From: Anaeramoeba flamelloides
Taxonomy: Eukaryota; Metamonada; Anaeramoebidae
NCBI GenBank assembly: GCA_027625915.1
Contig: JANTQA010000036.1
Span: 1,855,501-1,919,500, forward strand
DNA length: 64,000 bases
Direction: 5' to 3'
The notes under the pieces were generated by a model. The model saw nothing but the letters and a program-made list of their open reading frames with translations. It had not been told where the DNA came from and did not search any database. Below, piece by piece: positions 1 through 12,057 of this stretch. The translations under genes and the position numbers were made by a program. Position 1 is the first letter of the stretch; the number at the start of each line of letters is the position of its first letter.

Positions 1-1016
1 ATCTGAAAAAAAAAGTAGGAGTGTTAGAAAATTTTCAAAATTTATTTTTTCCAACAATAAAATCTAATCTATAACCAAAAGGATGTATAAATTTATTTTA
101 AAGTATCCTTCTTAAACACAATCTTAATATGGCTATTTAAATTTCCAAAATTGTTTTATTTATTGAGAAAAGGGAGTAATTAAAGAAAAATTATCAAAAT
201 AAAAAAAGAGAAAAAAAATAATATCCAAAATTGTTCTTCATCATTTATTGGTTATTTTTAATATTAATGGAATTTGTTTGTTCGTATGGAATTGTTTTAA
301 TTAAAAGATACAAAATTTTATGATTACAATTTTATAGGATATTTTTTTAGTTGAAAATTGGTATTTATTATTTTTTTTTTTTGATTTTTAAAAAAGGTTT
401 TCCTACGAGGTTTAATCTTGGGAAAATTTTTGAATAGAATGAGAAAACTTATAACTATATTTTATTGTTTAAAAAATCGTTTGTATCCTTGACATAATTT
501 CTGTTTTTATTATTCAATTTAATATATCTCATTTTGTACAAAAAAAAGTATATAATTTTTTTTGTATTTTTCGAAAATATTTTGATGAGCATATTTTGAA
601 ATATACCTAATAGATGTACAGTTTCAATTAGTATTAATGTTTAACTTAATTTCATATTACCAGTTTAAGAATAGGACTTTCATTTAAAAAGAAAATATTA
701 TATGAAACAAAAAAAAAACACACCAACTAATCAGTTTTTTTGGAAATTACTTTAATTAACATTTTAAGTTTGATTTTGAAAATTGAAATAAAAAAAAATA
801 TCAAATTATCAATGATAAAATAACAGATACCTTAATTTAACTTTTTTTTTAATTCCTTTAATGATTTTTTTCATCAAAATATAATTTTTAAAATTTGAAA
901 TAAATAAATAATTAATAATACAATGAATTTATTTGAAATAATATTCAAAATTTTGATAAAAAATAATAAAAAAAATATAATTAAGGAACTTTTCAAAAAG
1001 TTTTTTTTGTGTGAAA
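1..1016. other. AT-rich gene-free stretch with a diverged repeat
   Basis: No convincing coding signal on either strand. Bases about 230-770 match 7280-7800 as a diverged direct repeat. The rest is A/T homopolymer-rich sequence in which I see nothing specific. Confidence 0.6.
230..770 (+). repeat. Dispersed repeat family R1, copy 1
   Basis: Collinear with about 7280-7800 over roughly 500 bases. Both copies share, in the same order, an aaaagata-type start, a gttgtttatt/tggtatttatt block, tttaaaaaatcgtttgta/tttaaaaaatcatttata, tcagtattaatattaaactt-type sequence and a ttcggaaat/tttggaaat end. Indels and substitutions are frequent, so the copies are old. I found no terminal repeats or clear reading frame, so the class is unknown. 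Confidence 0.6.
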
Positions 1017-1393
1017 GATATTCATTAATTTCATATTTACCTTTTATACGTGTTAAGTAGTACTCCGAAAATCAACTCTTTCTTCAGGAACTTGAAGAAA
1101 TCTTACAAAAAAAAGATCCTTTAACTCGAACTTTGTAAAATTTAAAATACATTGAAGTGGATTGTGACAACAAAAAATAGGCGTTCTTATAAGCAAAGTT
1201 TAAGGTTTTTTAAAGAAAATTTTTAAAATTTAACTATTATTGTTTAAATTTTTGAATCAAAAAAGATCCTTTAAATCGAAATTTATTTTTGTACAAAATT
1301 TTTGCAAAATTTCTTCAAGTTTGAGAAGAAAGAGTTGATTTTCGGAGTACTACTTAACACGTATAAAAGGTAAATATGAAATTAATGAATATC
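1017..1393. mobile_element. MITE-like element with perfect 69-bp terminal inverted repeats
   Basis: Bases 1017-1085 are the exact reverse complement of 1325-1393 (69 of 69). The similarity continues imperfectly inward to about 1110 and 1300 (acttgaagaaa on both sides). The interior is about 240 bases with no reading frame, and it contains a short direct repeat of aaaagatccttta at about 1112 and 1262. It lies just downstream of the UVRAG-like exon. Identical arms imply recent insertion or gene conversion between arms. Superfamily cannot be assigned; target duplication is unclear. Confidence 0.8.
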
Positions 1394-1631
1394 CTTAAAA
1401 TTTTTTCTCTCAAGATTAAAATTCTTTTTTTGTTTGAGTATATAATTTGATTATTTGTATTTTTTGTTTCTTTCGAGAGTCTTAATTAATTGGAGCTCAT
1501 TTGTCAAATGAAAAAGAAAAAAAAATAATAATAACCAAAATGGGTGCTTAGTTAAGAAGGGAGACTACAGTATCCTTTATATGGCAAAATGACGTTTTGT
1601 AATAAAATTTAATATCAAAACTAAAGAAAAG

Positions 1632-2279
1632 TCAAACCTCTAAATATTTTGATAGCATATTTAACAAATGGGCAACATAACCAAAGGCACTTGCAATCAT
1701 TTCAGGGTCATATTTTTCAAAATCATTAATTGGTAGTGGTATTCCAGAGATTGTTAAAATGTTGCTGTCTTTTTGTTCTTTGATTGGGAAAATCATTCTT
1801 AAATCTCTTAGCATGTTTTCTTTTCGAGCAACAATACAGGCCATGATTCTGTTTCTTTTTTTCCATACATGCTCCATTTCTCTTTCTTGGTTTTGTAATT
1901 CGTTTTTCCTTTCTTTTAATTCTTGGATATTTTCAACCAGCTTTCTAGTCTTTGGGATTAATGGATCTTTACGCTTTTTTAATTCTTGTCTTTTTTCAGA
2001 AACTACTTTTCTTTTAAATTCTAAAATTGCTCGTAGCTTTTTTAGCTTTGTCCTTTTTTCATAAAATTCCTGAATTTTTTCTACAATTTCTTGTTTTCCT
2101 TCCATCTTTTCTCCAATTTCCTCAACAGAGGATTGATTATCAGATTTGATCCTTTCTAAATACCGAATCCCTTTAAATACATTTAATAATTGATCAATAC
2201 TTTGTGTTTTATGAATTGGGTTCTGTTGACTTATTCTATGAATTCTTTTTTTTCTTAGTTTATATTCTGGTTTAATTTG
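1632..2279 (-). CDS. UVRAG/Vps38-type subunit of the class III PI3-kinase complex, one exon
   Basis: The translation is a charged coiled coil followed by a globular end that matches UVRAG (PF10186 family). The coil starts near GIRYLERIKSDN and resembles the family's LERLHTLERAIK. It continues as SGIPLPINDFEKYDPEMIAS, then AFGYVAHLLNMLSKYLEV, matching the family's CGIHLPNSEDF...ALGYTAHLV...FLQV. UVRAG/Vps38 joins Vps34, Vps15 and Beclin-1 in endosomal and autophagic PI3P synthesis. An ATG lies at 2105, but the frame is open and coding-like up to an AG acceptor at 2280-2281, so an upstream exon is expected. The frame stops at TGA exactly where the family has PLRYPI; GAG|GTTTGA may be a donor, or the gene is cut short. 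Neither the N-terminal C2-like part nor the rest of the C-terminus was found nearby. It may be a gene fragment. Confidence 0.6.
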   Translation of the reverse strand, partial: QIKPEYKLRKKRIHRISQQNPIHKTQSIDQLLNVFKGIRYLERIKSDNQSSVEEIGEKMEGKQEIVEKIQEFYEKRTKLKKLRAILEFKRKVVSEKRQELKKRKDPLIPKTRKLVENIQELKERKNELQNQEREMEHVWKKRNRIMACIVARKENMLRDLRMIFPIKEQKDSNILTISGIPLPINDFEKYDPEMIASAFGYVAHLLNMLSKYLEV

Positions 2280-2310
2280 CTGTTTGGTTTTGAAAAATTA
2301 AAAGCATTTT

Positions 2311-2370
2311 TTTGTTTTTGTTTTTGTTTTTGTTTTTGTTTTTGTTTTTGTTATTGTTATTGTTATTATT
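2311..2370 (+). repeat. (GTTTTT)n/(GTTATT)n simple repeat
   Basis: Tandem gtttttg units grade into gttatt units. On the minus strand this is an A4-5C tract about 30 bases upstream of the presumed splice acceptor of the UVRAG-like exon. Confidence 0.9.
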
Positions 2371-2458
2371 TTTAAAGAGAAATGAAATTAAACCCTGACA
2401 AATTTAAAATAAATCAGATCTTTTTTTCACATCTCATACTGGTATTTGGCAATTAAAT

Positions 2459-2664
2459 TGGAAAAATTTTCACTTGATTTTCTATTTTTTTTTTTCGTTT
2501 TTGTTGTAAAGTTAAAATTCCATATTAAAAAATCAAAGAGAGAATGGATCTATGGTGAGTTCATTTTAATTTCAGGACAACTTATATAGTGTCAACAATC
2601 TGTAGAGTATTTCTTTGTTTCAAGAAAATTAAATGAAAAAAAAAAACAAGTGAAAATTTTCCCC
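2459..2664. mobile_element. Short TIR element, ttttcac family, copy 1
   Basis: The left arm ggaaaaattttcacttga (about 2460) is inverted at about 2622-2664, where the sequence reads aaacaagtgaaaattttcccc. The interior is about 150 bases with no reading frame. The same ends occur at 43158-43282 and 51796-51918. Confidence 0.55.
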
Positions 2665-3520
2665 CCTTTAATTTACAAATAAGAATATTGTCTTTTTTCA
2701 ATTTTCACATTTTCAGATTGATCAATGAAAAATTTGATTTCAATTCACTCAAAATATGTTTATTCACATTTGATAATATGTCCCTACGACCCAAAAAACA
2801 CTAAAAATGAAAAACTGATCAAATACTTTCCATTAATACAATTAAAAAAACTAAATGATAAAATTAAAATAAATAAAGTTTGAATTTAACTTTTTCTTGA
2901 AAACATTTTTTGCCAAAATCATTGAATTCGAACTTGAAATTATGTATATTTTTAGATACACTCTCTTGTTTTAACTCATTTACAAAAACAAATTCTAAAT
3001 TATGGGGAATTTTCTTTTCACAAAAGGCACTAATTTGGTCTTCAAATGTTTTTTTTAGTTTTAAATGGTAAAATTAAAAAAAAAGTTCAACTAAAGAGAT
3101 AAACTCTCTGGAAAACCATTCTAATTTAATATATTAACTTATTCTTTGATTTCAAACTTTTCTCAACCCCAATTTTTCAAAAAAAAAAATAAAAAAGTGC
3201 ACAGTAATTTCAAAAAATATTTTCGATATTCAAAAGTTGAGAGTGTTTTTATTCTAAAAAAAATTATCACAGTGGTTAATGGAATTAAGTTATGAACTTA
3301 ATTTCGAAAAATATTAATCAGAAAAAAATAGTGCTTAATTTTATTAAGAACATATTAAAAAAAAAAATTAAAAAGATCTTCACACTTTTGTAAAAAATTT
3401 CGAAAGGTGTTTATTTTTCGAAAAATTCAAATTTTGCAATTTTTAGTTCATTTTTTGATTTTTGAAAATTTTTTTGTTTTTAATCAATTTTAAAGCAAAT
3501 ATCCAACTTTCAAGTAATGT

Positions 3521-3885
3521 TTAAAGTTCTTTGGTTTGGAATCTGAAAGATAAAATTGAAAAGGAGATAAGATTAGAAATATATGGAAAAGTTAAAAAAA
3601 ATATCAGAACTAAAAGACTCTCTAATTTGTTAATTTTTTTAGAGTCTAACCAAACTTTTTTCAAGATCCAAAGAACAAATATCCGGAGAAAAAGTGTAAA
3701 AAGATCACAAGACCAAATCAACTGCTGGTCAAGAAAGAGAAGTTTATAAAAATAAAATTTTTTACAAAAAAAATTATCTAAAACAGGTAAAATATTTAAG
3801 AGAAGTCATTTCAGAAGCTAAGGGGATTATCAACAAAAATCCAGTTAAAACTTGGAAAAAATTAATCAAGAATATTGTATGATAA
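3521..3885 (+). pseudogene. Decayed coding-like stretch, possibly LINE-derived
   Basis: A 72-codon frame (3531-3749) encodes a basic segment with NLKDKIEKEIRLEIYGKVKK. About 40 bases on, another frame reads KYLREVISEAKGII and NPVKTWKKLIKNIV before stopping. The K/E-rich text ending in a TWKKLI-type motif recalls the segment ahead of the reverse transcriptase in non-LTR retrotransposons, but no RT motif follows. I regard the LINE assignment as a guess. Confidence 0.25.
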
Positions 3886-5925
3886 GTCATAAAGAGATTT
3901 CTATTTGATGAAAAAAAATAATTTCAAACGTTGAAATTTATCCAAAATTGAGAAAAAAAAAAAGAGAATAAAATTCACCAAGTGAGTTTAAAGATATTAG
4001 TAATTAATAAAAAGTTTATCAGTAAACATCATTACCCACTTGAATTTTTATGTGATATGGGGGAAATTTCAAGGTGTCTTGTTTTCAATAGATCTGAGTT
4101 GATAGTTGAAAATCCAAATTAAATCTTGAAATAAAAACAAAATTTGGAAATAAGTCCAGAACAATCACAATGGTTTACTATTTTTCTTCTAATGAATAAA
4201 GTTTACCAACTCTTCTTTTAAGTGAAAAATAAACAATAAATCCCTAATTTAATACACAAAATCATCTAACACAAATAGATTTCGTTCAAATTAATTCAAG
4301 AGTATTTGATAACTTTTTTCTATAGTGGGAATGATCTAAACTTTCAATCCATTTCTAGAAAAAAAAAACAACGTGTGTTAACTTTAAACATGTGATGTTA
4401 TCAAAGTTAGATGGTCACAAATCCAATTTCGATGTTAAAACTCATTGATTAACAAACCAAAACAGAAAAAAATATGTTTTTTGTATTTAGCTAATCAATA
4501 ACTATTTTTCAATACATTGGTTATGTGACATGCTATTCTTGAAAAAAAGATTCTAAACTTCATTATCTAACCAAAACCCTCGAATTATTGTTCAAATACA
4601 AAACATATATTGCAAATCACTTTTACTTAAAAAAAATATATATAATCAGCCTTTAATATTACAAAAAATTGGCCGATAAAACCATGAGAAAACAGGATTA
4701 TATCTTAGTATGTATAATCAATCGAAAGATCATCTTAAATGTAAAAAGAATTTGTTTTGGACTTTACTTTTTAAACTGAACTAAAATTACAAAGAAAAAC
4801 AAATTGAAGAAGGAAAAACAGATTGACAAAAAGACTGGGTCATAACCCAAAAACTAAAAGACTTCTTTATATTTTAATAAACACACTCCAATTAATAGTA
4901 CTCAGATTAAAAAGATACTAAAAATTTAATCAATTTCTGCTGTTTTGTATTTGATATTTTAAATCTTATATTTTCGAAAAATTTTTTCGAAAGGATCAAA
5001 GCTTCAAAATTTTTTACAAAAGTGTCAAGTTAGTTTAAAAATGAAAAATTTTTCCTTTGTTTGAAATGTTGATCGATAAACCTTAGATCAAATTTAATTT
5101 TTTTAATTCTAAAAATTACAGTATTCGCATAATTTGTTTAATCTCTAATTATTAAGATCTGAAGGGTATTTAATAAAATTTCCTTTTTCAAAAGATATTT
5201 TGTTGAATAAATGATGTGATAAAAAGTGTCTAAATTATTTTAAATTAATCAAAATTTTTTCAAAGTCTCAAAAAATATTATTTTTGGTGAGGTTTTGTTT
5301 GTTTGTTTTTTAATTGATTTGGATTGAATATTTGATTATTTTTTTTTTTATTTTTAATTCAGAAGAAAATTGGAATAAAATAACAAACCATATTTTTTAC
5401 GACATTTGAACTTGTGTAAAATCCTTTTTTAAATTTGAATACAAAAGTGTCTGTTGGGAATTCGCTTTTGATTTGTCGAAACTATTATAATTATCGTTTG
5501 TAAAAAATAAAAAGGAGTTGTTTGAAGTTGGTAGTTGTTTTGAATAAAAGAGAAAATAAAAGAAAAAAAAAAAGAAAAACAAGATTGTTTACTGAAAAAC
5601 ATAGCAGCTCAAGAGATTCAAAATCAATTATTTTGGAATAGATTTCAATTTCATTACAATAAACCGTGAATTTTACTTTTTTTATTGCTTGTTTACCATT
5701 TGAAGGAATCCAAATTGGTGCCCATACGGGGTTCTTTAAAGTACAATTTAATTAATTTTGTAAAAAAAAAAAAACAAATACAGCCTTGAATAACCCAGAT
5801 AAAAAAAATTAAAAAGTAAATACAACGTACTGGTGAATTTAGGATCTTTTCACTAATATAAATTAAATTTTTATTTGTTTTGTTTTCTTCGTTTAGGTCT
5901 TTTTGTTTAAAATAGAAAGGAGTAA

Positions 5926-6241
5926 CAATCAAAAAAAAAAACAAGAAATAAATTTCGATAAGCGCGTTTTGGATCAAACAAAGATGAATCAATTACTTTC
6001 GTGAATTGTGAAATGCAATAATGAGTTAAGTTGGTATTCTTTAGTTTTAAGAAGGTTACGACCCAAAAATAGGTTTAAGGTTGAAATAGTTTTGAGTGGA
6101 TCAATTAAACTTGGTTGCATTTACTTATTGAAATTAAAATCTGCAAAGAACAAGAGAAGAAAAAATGAATTTCTTTTCGAAAATTTTGTAAAAGAGTTCA
6201 TTTTTTATCGAAATCGACCCAACATTTTTCTGAAGATATGA
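5926..6241 (+). pseudogene. Coding-like island, unidentified
   Basis: From 6008 a 77-codon frame reads MKCNNELSWYSLVLRRLRPK and continues with a basic segment. The same frame extends upstream to about 5926 (KRVLDQTKMNQLL) across one TGA. GC content is higher than in the flanks and amino-acid use is non-random. I recognise no domain. Probably a remnant of a gene or element. Confidence 0.25.
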
Positions 6242-6412
6242 TTAACCTCAGTAATATAATATTCTGTTTTTGACTTTAATAAACCAATAGGTTTAAACAT
6301 AAAATTAGCAAGAACTATTAAATCAAAGAGTAATTCTCATTTTTTTAAGGTTGTTAGATTCTTTTTGATTCAAAACGACTGAATTGAAAAACGAATAATT
6401 CAAACAACAAAA

Positions 6413-6710
6413 TTGAAAATGAACAAAACAACAAACAAAAAAGAAAAGAAAAATCAAAAAACTTTTCAAAAAAGATCGTTACAACCAAATGATCCAAACA
6501 TTCAATGTGGTGATTGGAAACAGGTTGTACGTTCTATGAAAGGTTGTCCTTTAAACCAAACCAAAACGAAAATAACATTTGGGTTGCACCTTGGAAAAAA
6601 GAAAAAGAAACAGTTTTGTTAAGAGATTATTTATCGTGCAGGATTTTATTGTTCTAATTGTAGTGAACAAGGTCATAGAAAATACTCTTGAAAAAGTCTA
6701 CACTCAACAA
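6413..6710 (+). pseudogene. Zinc-knuckle-like remnant
   Basis: A basic 69-codon frame is followed, after a possible acceptor at 6641, by YCSNCSEQGHRKYS. This is the C-x2-C-x4-H core of a CCHC zinc knuckle of the type found in RNA-binding proteins and several mobile-element proteins. The copy looks degraded and no neighbouring domain identifies the parent. Confidence 0.35.
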
Positions 6711-7279
6711 GCTTTTTAACACTTTTCAGTGCCTTCAAAATAATCAAATAAAATCAATTTGGTGTTTGTTTTTTGACAAACTCTTTTCAACAAGTTATTG
6801 ATTTTTTGTGCATTGATTTAATAGTTTAAAAAGCAAAGTTTTCGCAAACAATCTCCTTTAAAGACATTAAATCTTCTAAAGATTTTCAAAAAACTTGAAT
6901 GTTTCTTTATGTGTCTATTATTGGTATGTTAATTCTTGTTTGTTATTTCCCATTAAAACAACAACAGCCTTGAAAAATCAAAACAGAATTTATATTTTAA
7001 TTCATTCTTTTGTTGATTTAATTTTTATCATTGACTAAGGGTAAAGTCAGTACCATGAGTTTTCTTCGTACTTGAGAAACGAATTACTCTCTCAAAATGA
7101 TAATATGAAAATGCACTTCTTTTGGTTGACAAAAATAATAAAAGAAATAGGTGAATTTGGTTCATAAAAAGTCTAGACAAGAAATAAGCTATTTCCAATA
7201 AAGTGGGCAAATTTATTTGATAATATCTCTTTTAAAATTAGCCTTCAAAAAAGTATTAAAATATGTGAAATCATTAGTA

Positions 7280-7800
7280 ACTGCCATTTATTGATTTTTG
7301 CTAATAGTTCAATTTTTTATTAGTATTGTATTACAAAAATAAAAGATATTAAATTTTCTGATCTTGATTTTATAAGATATTTTTTAGGTGTTTTAAAATT
7401 GTTGTTTATTTTTTTTATTTTTGATCGGAAAAATCGTTTTCATAACTTTTTTAATCTTTAAAAATTTTCCAATAGAATTGTAAACCTATAATTGCCTTTT
7501 TTTGTTTAAAAAATCATTTATACCCTTTCCATATTTCCAGTTTCTTAATGAAATTAATTGTATCTTGTTATCACCAAAAAAAGTGTTTTTTGTTTTCCAT
7601 TTTTTGGAAATATTTCAAGGAACATATTTTGAAAAAAATACCATATGCATTGATTCAATCAGTATTAATATTAAACTTAATTTAGTATTGTCAATGAACG
7701 AATAAGTCTACTAAAAAAGATAATTTTTTATGAAAAGTAAAAAAAAAATTCCCCACTTTTTCGGAAATACCTTAGGGTTTTTTATTAACTGAAAGAAAAA
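7280..7800 (+). repeat. Dispersed repeat family R1, copy 2
   Basis: Same-orientation diverged copy of 230-770. A 67-codon frame inside it (7502-7705) is not conserved between the copies and is unlikely to be a gene. Confidence 0.6.
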
Positions 7801-9510
7801 CCAAGAAGAAACATTCTTTTATAAAACTTCATTCCCCTTTTTTTTCTCTCTTGCATTAGAAATCAGGGGGGTAGTTTATCAAGTTTTATCTGAATTAAAA
7901 AAATTAAAACGGTTCCCTAGTTTAACAATTCTAAAAAAGATCGTTTTTACAGATATTTTCAACAAGGATTCGCTTTATTTTTTTGGAAAAAATTGAATAT
8001 ATTATTTAAAGTTGCAAATATATAGCCTAATCAAACCAATAAATAGTGTAATTTTATGGTATTTAAGAGTTCATAATCAATTATTTGTTAAATGTCATAT
8101 ACTTTTTAATGGGTTTATTTAAATATTAAACAGTTCCAAAACGATTTTTTTTATTTATCAAAAAACAATTTAATTGAAAATTTTAATCTTATTAACAAAT
8201 TTTTTTTCAAGCCAAATTTCTTTTTTTTTAAATAAGTACTTCAAATAAGACCAATTTTTACAAAATATCCCCCTTGGAAATTTTTTTTTTTTGAAAATTT
8301 TTCTCTAGAAACCATAAAATATTGTGTAATAACTTTCGTTCTTTGTTTGATGTTTACAAAATAAGCAATATATTTTTCTTGATAGGGTGTGATTTATAGT
8401 ACCCAGATTGAAAAATATTTTGAATGCAGTCTAAACAATGAATTAAAGTTTGTGTGTTATTATTTATGGAAATGTGAGGATCTTTAAAGAAAATAAATGA
8501 AAACATAAAAAAATGAAAAAATTACAAAAGTTTTTTTTTTATTTTTTTTAGATCATGAAATTTAGACGAATGTTTGATTTCTAATAAAAGTATTAAAATC
8601 AATTACTTGCAAATAAAAAATTAAATTTTTCTAAATTACGATATTTTTAAAAAGTTCTTTTCTTCACCCTCTTTAAAAACTCAAAATAAATTACACTATC
8701 CAATATTAGCACTTTATGAATTAAATTTTGTTTTTGAATAATAAAAAATAACTGACTAATTAAGATCTAGAGAAAATTAAAATTACCTTAATTCCATATG
8801 TACCTTCTATTTTATAGATTTAGATACTTTAACCAAAAACTCAACCAATTTATTAATTAAAAAAGAAAAAAAGAAAAAATAAAAAAACAATAATACTCTA
8901 AATTGGAAGAGTATTATCTAATAAAGATATTGTTATTAGAAATAACGAATATAAATTTGTCTCGAAAAAATATTTATTTTTTATCATTTTTTTTAAGCTT
9001 ATGTTTTTTTAACAAAAATAACTAAAAGAAAACTGTTTCATTCAGAAGTTCAATAATTATTGAAATTTAAGATTTGTTTACTATTTTAGACAATTTTCTT
9101 TTCTTGGTGTTTTCAATTCCCCAAGAATGGGTGTATTATTTTTATGTGTTAGGTATGCGTAAGTGTTGGGGTTTTTCTCAATTTATTGGTCTTTGACTTA
9201 ATATACATACTAATTTTTGGGGAAAATGAATTTAAATTTGTTTTCCGAAATGAATTATTGTTTTTATAATTTTGTTACAATTCTTCTCATTTTTAAAAAT
9301 TTAAAATACAACATATTATTGTGTTTATTAGTTCTGGTTGGAAACAATCACTTTGTTATCTTATAAGTGTGGCCTAAAGAACGAGAAATATGATATTGTT
9401 CAAAGTGATATAAGATGATATCAAGGTGTTGGAAAAAACGACAATTAATATCATCTGTACACCAGAACAATATTATGTGTTGTGTCTGGAAGTGGATCAA
9501 AAATGAGGTA

Positions 9511-9708
9511 TCATAACAAGGGTGGCGTTGAATAAAAGAAACAATGCGAGTTGCTATTTATTTTTTGTGATGAGGGATCTAACTCCACACTCCAAGACAG
9601 AACATAAAACAAACCAAATAAACACAAAAAAAGACAAAAAAAAACCAATTTGTTATTTTTCAATAATAAGATGAAGAATTTACTCTTATTTTGATCCTTT
9701 TCTCCCAA
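9511..9708 (-). CDS. Possible small membrane-protein exon, unidentified
   Basis: A 65-codon frame encodes MGEKDQNKSKFFILLLKNNK, then one hydrophobic segment (about residues 21-40, LVFFCLFLCLFGLFYVLSW), then a polar stretch. This is the look of a type II signal anchor. A GT lies close to the frame end and peptide-like frames continue toward 9350, so it could be a first exon. No family is recognised. Low-complexity T-rich DNA readily gives false hydrophobic frames, so confidence is low. Confidence 0.2.
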   Translation of the reverse strand: MGEKDQNKSKFFILLLKNNKLVFFCLFLCLFGLFYVLSWSVELDPSSQKINSNSHCFFYSTPPLL

Positions 9709-10624
9709 TGAAGTTACTGAAAAAATTGAAAGGAAATGTTAATTTGTACCTTTGTAGACTAACTTTTGTTTAAATTCATAGAGATACAAACCAAATCAGC
9801 CAACTTAATAATGATTCTCTACCCCCTCTTATTTCCTGTTTGTCAGCCAATTCCAGAAAACATTCAAAAATAAAAATTTACTTCTATCTGGCTTTCTTAA
9901 CAATGAATATGTTTCAATCTTCCTCCAAAATTTCTTGACTTGATATACTAAATAATTTTTTTTTTTCTAAAATTTAGAATTTGTTTTTTTTTCTACTTTT
10001 GAAACTTTTCTTATTAATAGTTTTTTATCTCTTTTTTCAAAGAAAAAAGGGACCAAACAATTTTATTTTTTTGAAAACGAAATTGATTTCTTTTGAATAA
10101 AAACCAAAAACTATGTTTGATTTTCGGCATTGTTTTTAAACAAAGAAAGTGGATTTATTCAATTTCGAAATTTTACAGAAAAATAAAATACTTTTTTCTT
10201 TGTTGTCTATTAACGAATAATTGGGTTACTTGAACCAAAATAATTTTTTAATTTCGTAAATCCTTGATGTTGCGATCTTTTGGTATTTATGAGATTTGTA
10301 ATATCATAAAAAAATTGTTAAAGTGAACTAAAGTAACTGCTAATAACATTTTTTAAGTCATTTTTAATTAGTAAAATTCAAATTATTTTACTATGTTCGA
10401 ATTATAAATAAGAAGATCAGAAAATTTTCAAATTTTACCTAATCATCTAATGAATTCTCAGACTCTTTCCACCACAGCTACACTACTATCCTAAACTTTT
10501 CAGTGTTCTAGTTGTTTTCTTATCTTTTTTGATCAATATATATATATTTACTTAAATTTTCTCAAATAAAATGTTTGGGTTTAAAAAAAATTATTGCTGA
10601 GTTATTTCAAAAAATAATTTTGAT

Positions 10625-10825
10625 TATAGTTAGTTCCACTTTTAAGGTACAAACTTTCAACGAAATTTAAGGCATAAAAAAATCTCAAATTATGGCACAA
10701 AATTTGGATTTTTTTTTTTTTCCAATTTATTTTACTAGAACCTGAATTTGGTACCTTGATTTGAGATTTTTATTGTGCGTTAATTTTCCTTGAAAGTTTG
10801 TGCCTTAAAAATGGAACTGACTGTA
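10625..10825. mobile_element. 201-bp Tc1/mariner-type MITE (family M1), copy 1
   Basis: TA-flanked element whose ends read tagttagttccac and, inverted, cagtcagttcca. Arms of about 85 bases contain the repeated word aaggcacaaa (as aaggtacaaa or ggcataaa here). The interior is T-rich. It is exactly as long as the copy at 40281-40481. The TA flanks and the CAGT-type end point to Tc1/mariner mobilisation. There is no coding sequence. Confidence 0.8.
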
Positions 10826-12057
10826 AAAGTATAAATAATTCTAATTATCTGTGAATGGAGTGTTTAAAATAACATTTTAAAAATAAAATCGCAAAGTCTT
10901 AGAATAACTTGTTATTAAAAATCTTACTAAATTTGGAAAAAATATTAATAACTATTTTAAACTTGAAAAAAAATAATTTTTTCAGTCAAAGAACAGTTCA
11001 AATAAATTCTTTATTTTTATTGAAAAGACTCGAAAAACAATCCCACCTTGAAATATGATAATTCTCGCAAAATTATATATAAAACCTGAATAATTCTACT
11101 TTTAATACAAAGAAATAAATTTTAATTTCATTATTTTTAATCAATGATTAATAACCTAATTTTGATTATTTCGGCGATTGGGCAATAATCCAAAGATTTG
11201 ATATATCACAAGTTTTTATATTTCTCAATTTTTTAAATATTTTCAAACAAATAAAATTAATTCCAGTTAATAATTTCAATAAATAATTAGATAAACATGA
11301 TTAAATCAGTGATTTTAAATATTAAAAGTTCATCTTTATACTTTTAATAATCTTAAACAGTATATTACCTTATCTTTTAAATTCCAATAAATTTTATAAT
11401 AAATATTTGTAAATAAAATAAAAGATCAATTGTGTGAGATCTTTAATAGGATTCAATATTTATTTATTTTTCTTGTATTTTTAAAATAATATAAAATTCC
11501 AAGTTTAGTTATTTATATAACTTCTCCCCGAAATTACTAAAAGTGAGATTTCATAAAAAAAAAAATGTTTGGAAAATTTTTCTTTTTCTGTTTTTGATCA
11601 AAAAATACCAATCAAAAAAGGATCATGGGGTATTTTGACTGAAAATATAATTGGGAAAAAATGAACTCCTTTTCAAAATGATAACTCATTTTTCTAATTT
11701 TGATAAATTAATTCATGTATCTGGTTTAATTGTGTCCTCGTGTAAATAATTACCCTATTAGTTTTTGAGAAAAAAATAAATTAGAATTCCTCGTCCCATA
11801 ATAGATAATTTTGTTCGTTACCTTAAAATTAAAATATTTTTTAACTCTCTTCTTGATGAAACTGTTTTTTTGAAATTCCAAAAAGAGAAAAGTTGATGTA
11901 AAATTACCTTTTGTCAAAAGTTTAAATTGTTAAAACTTTTAAATTATAAGTTATTTGATTTAGATCTTGTAATTACCTTCAAAAAATGAAATAATTTCAA
12001 AAAAGAAAAGTATTGGCAATTAAAAAAAGTGACCACAATTTTGGTGTTTTTCAACCA

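Larger units (their letters stand above)
2665..12057. other. 9-kb gene-poor region
   Basis: Apart from the items listed separately (3521-3885, 5926-6241, 6413-6710, 7280-7800, 9511-9708, 10625-10825) I see only A/T-rich sequence with homopolymer runs. There is no conserved gene, tRNA or rRNA. Decayed mobile DNA is the likely origin of much of it. Confidence 0.5.

Noticed and set aside
6008-6690. TGA possibly read as an amino acid, because two coding-like islands contain in-frame TGA and none of the nine complete CDS ends here uses TGA as stop (all TAA or TAG).
   Set aside because: No conserved gene here has an internal TGA, tryptophan and cysteine are coded normally (TGG, TGT, TGC), and TAA preference is expected in AT-rich DNA. 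The TGA-containing islands are better explained as decay.
10625-10825. Repeated aaggcacaaa words considered as a CRISPR-like array.
   Set aside because: They are part of inverted arms of a TA-flanked element in a eukaryotic genome, with no regular spacers.
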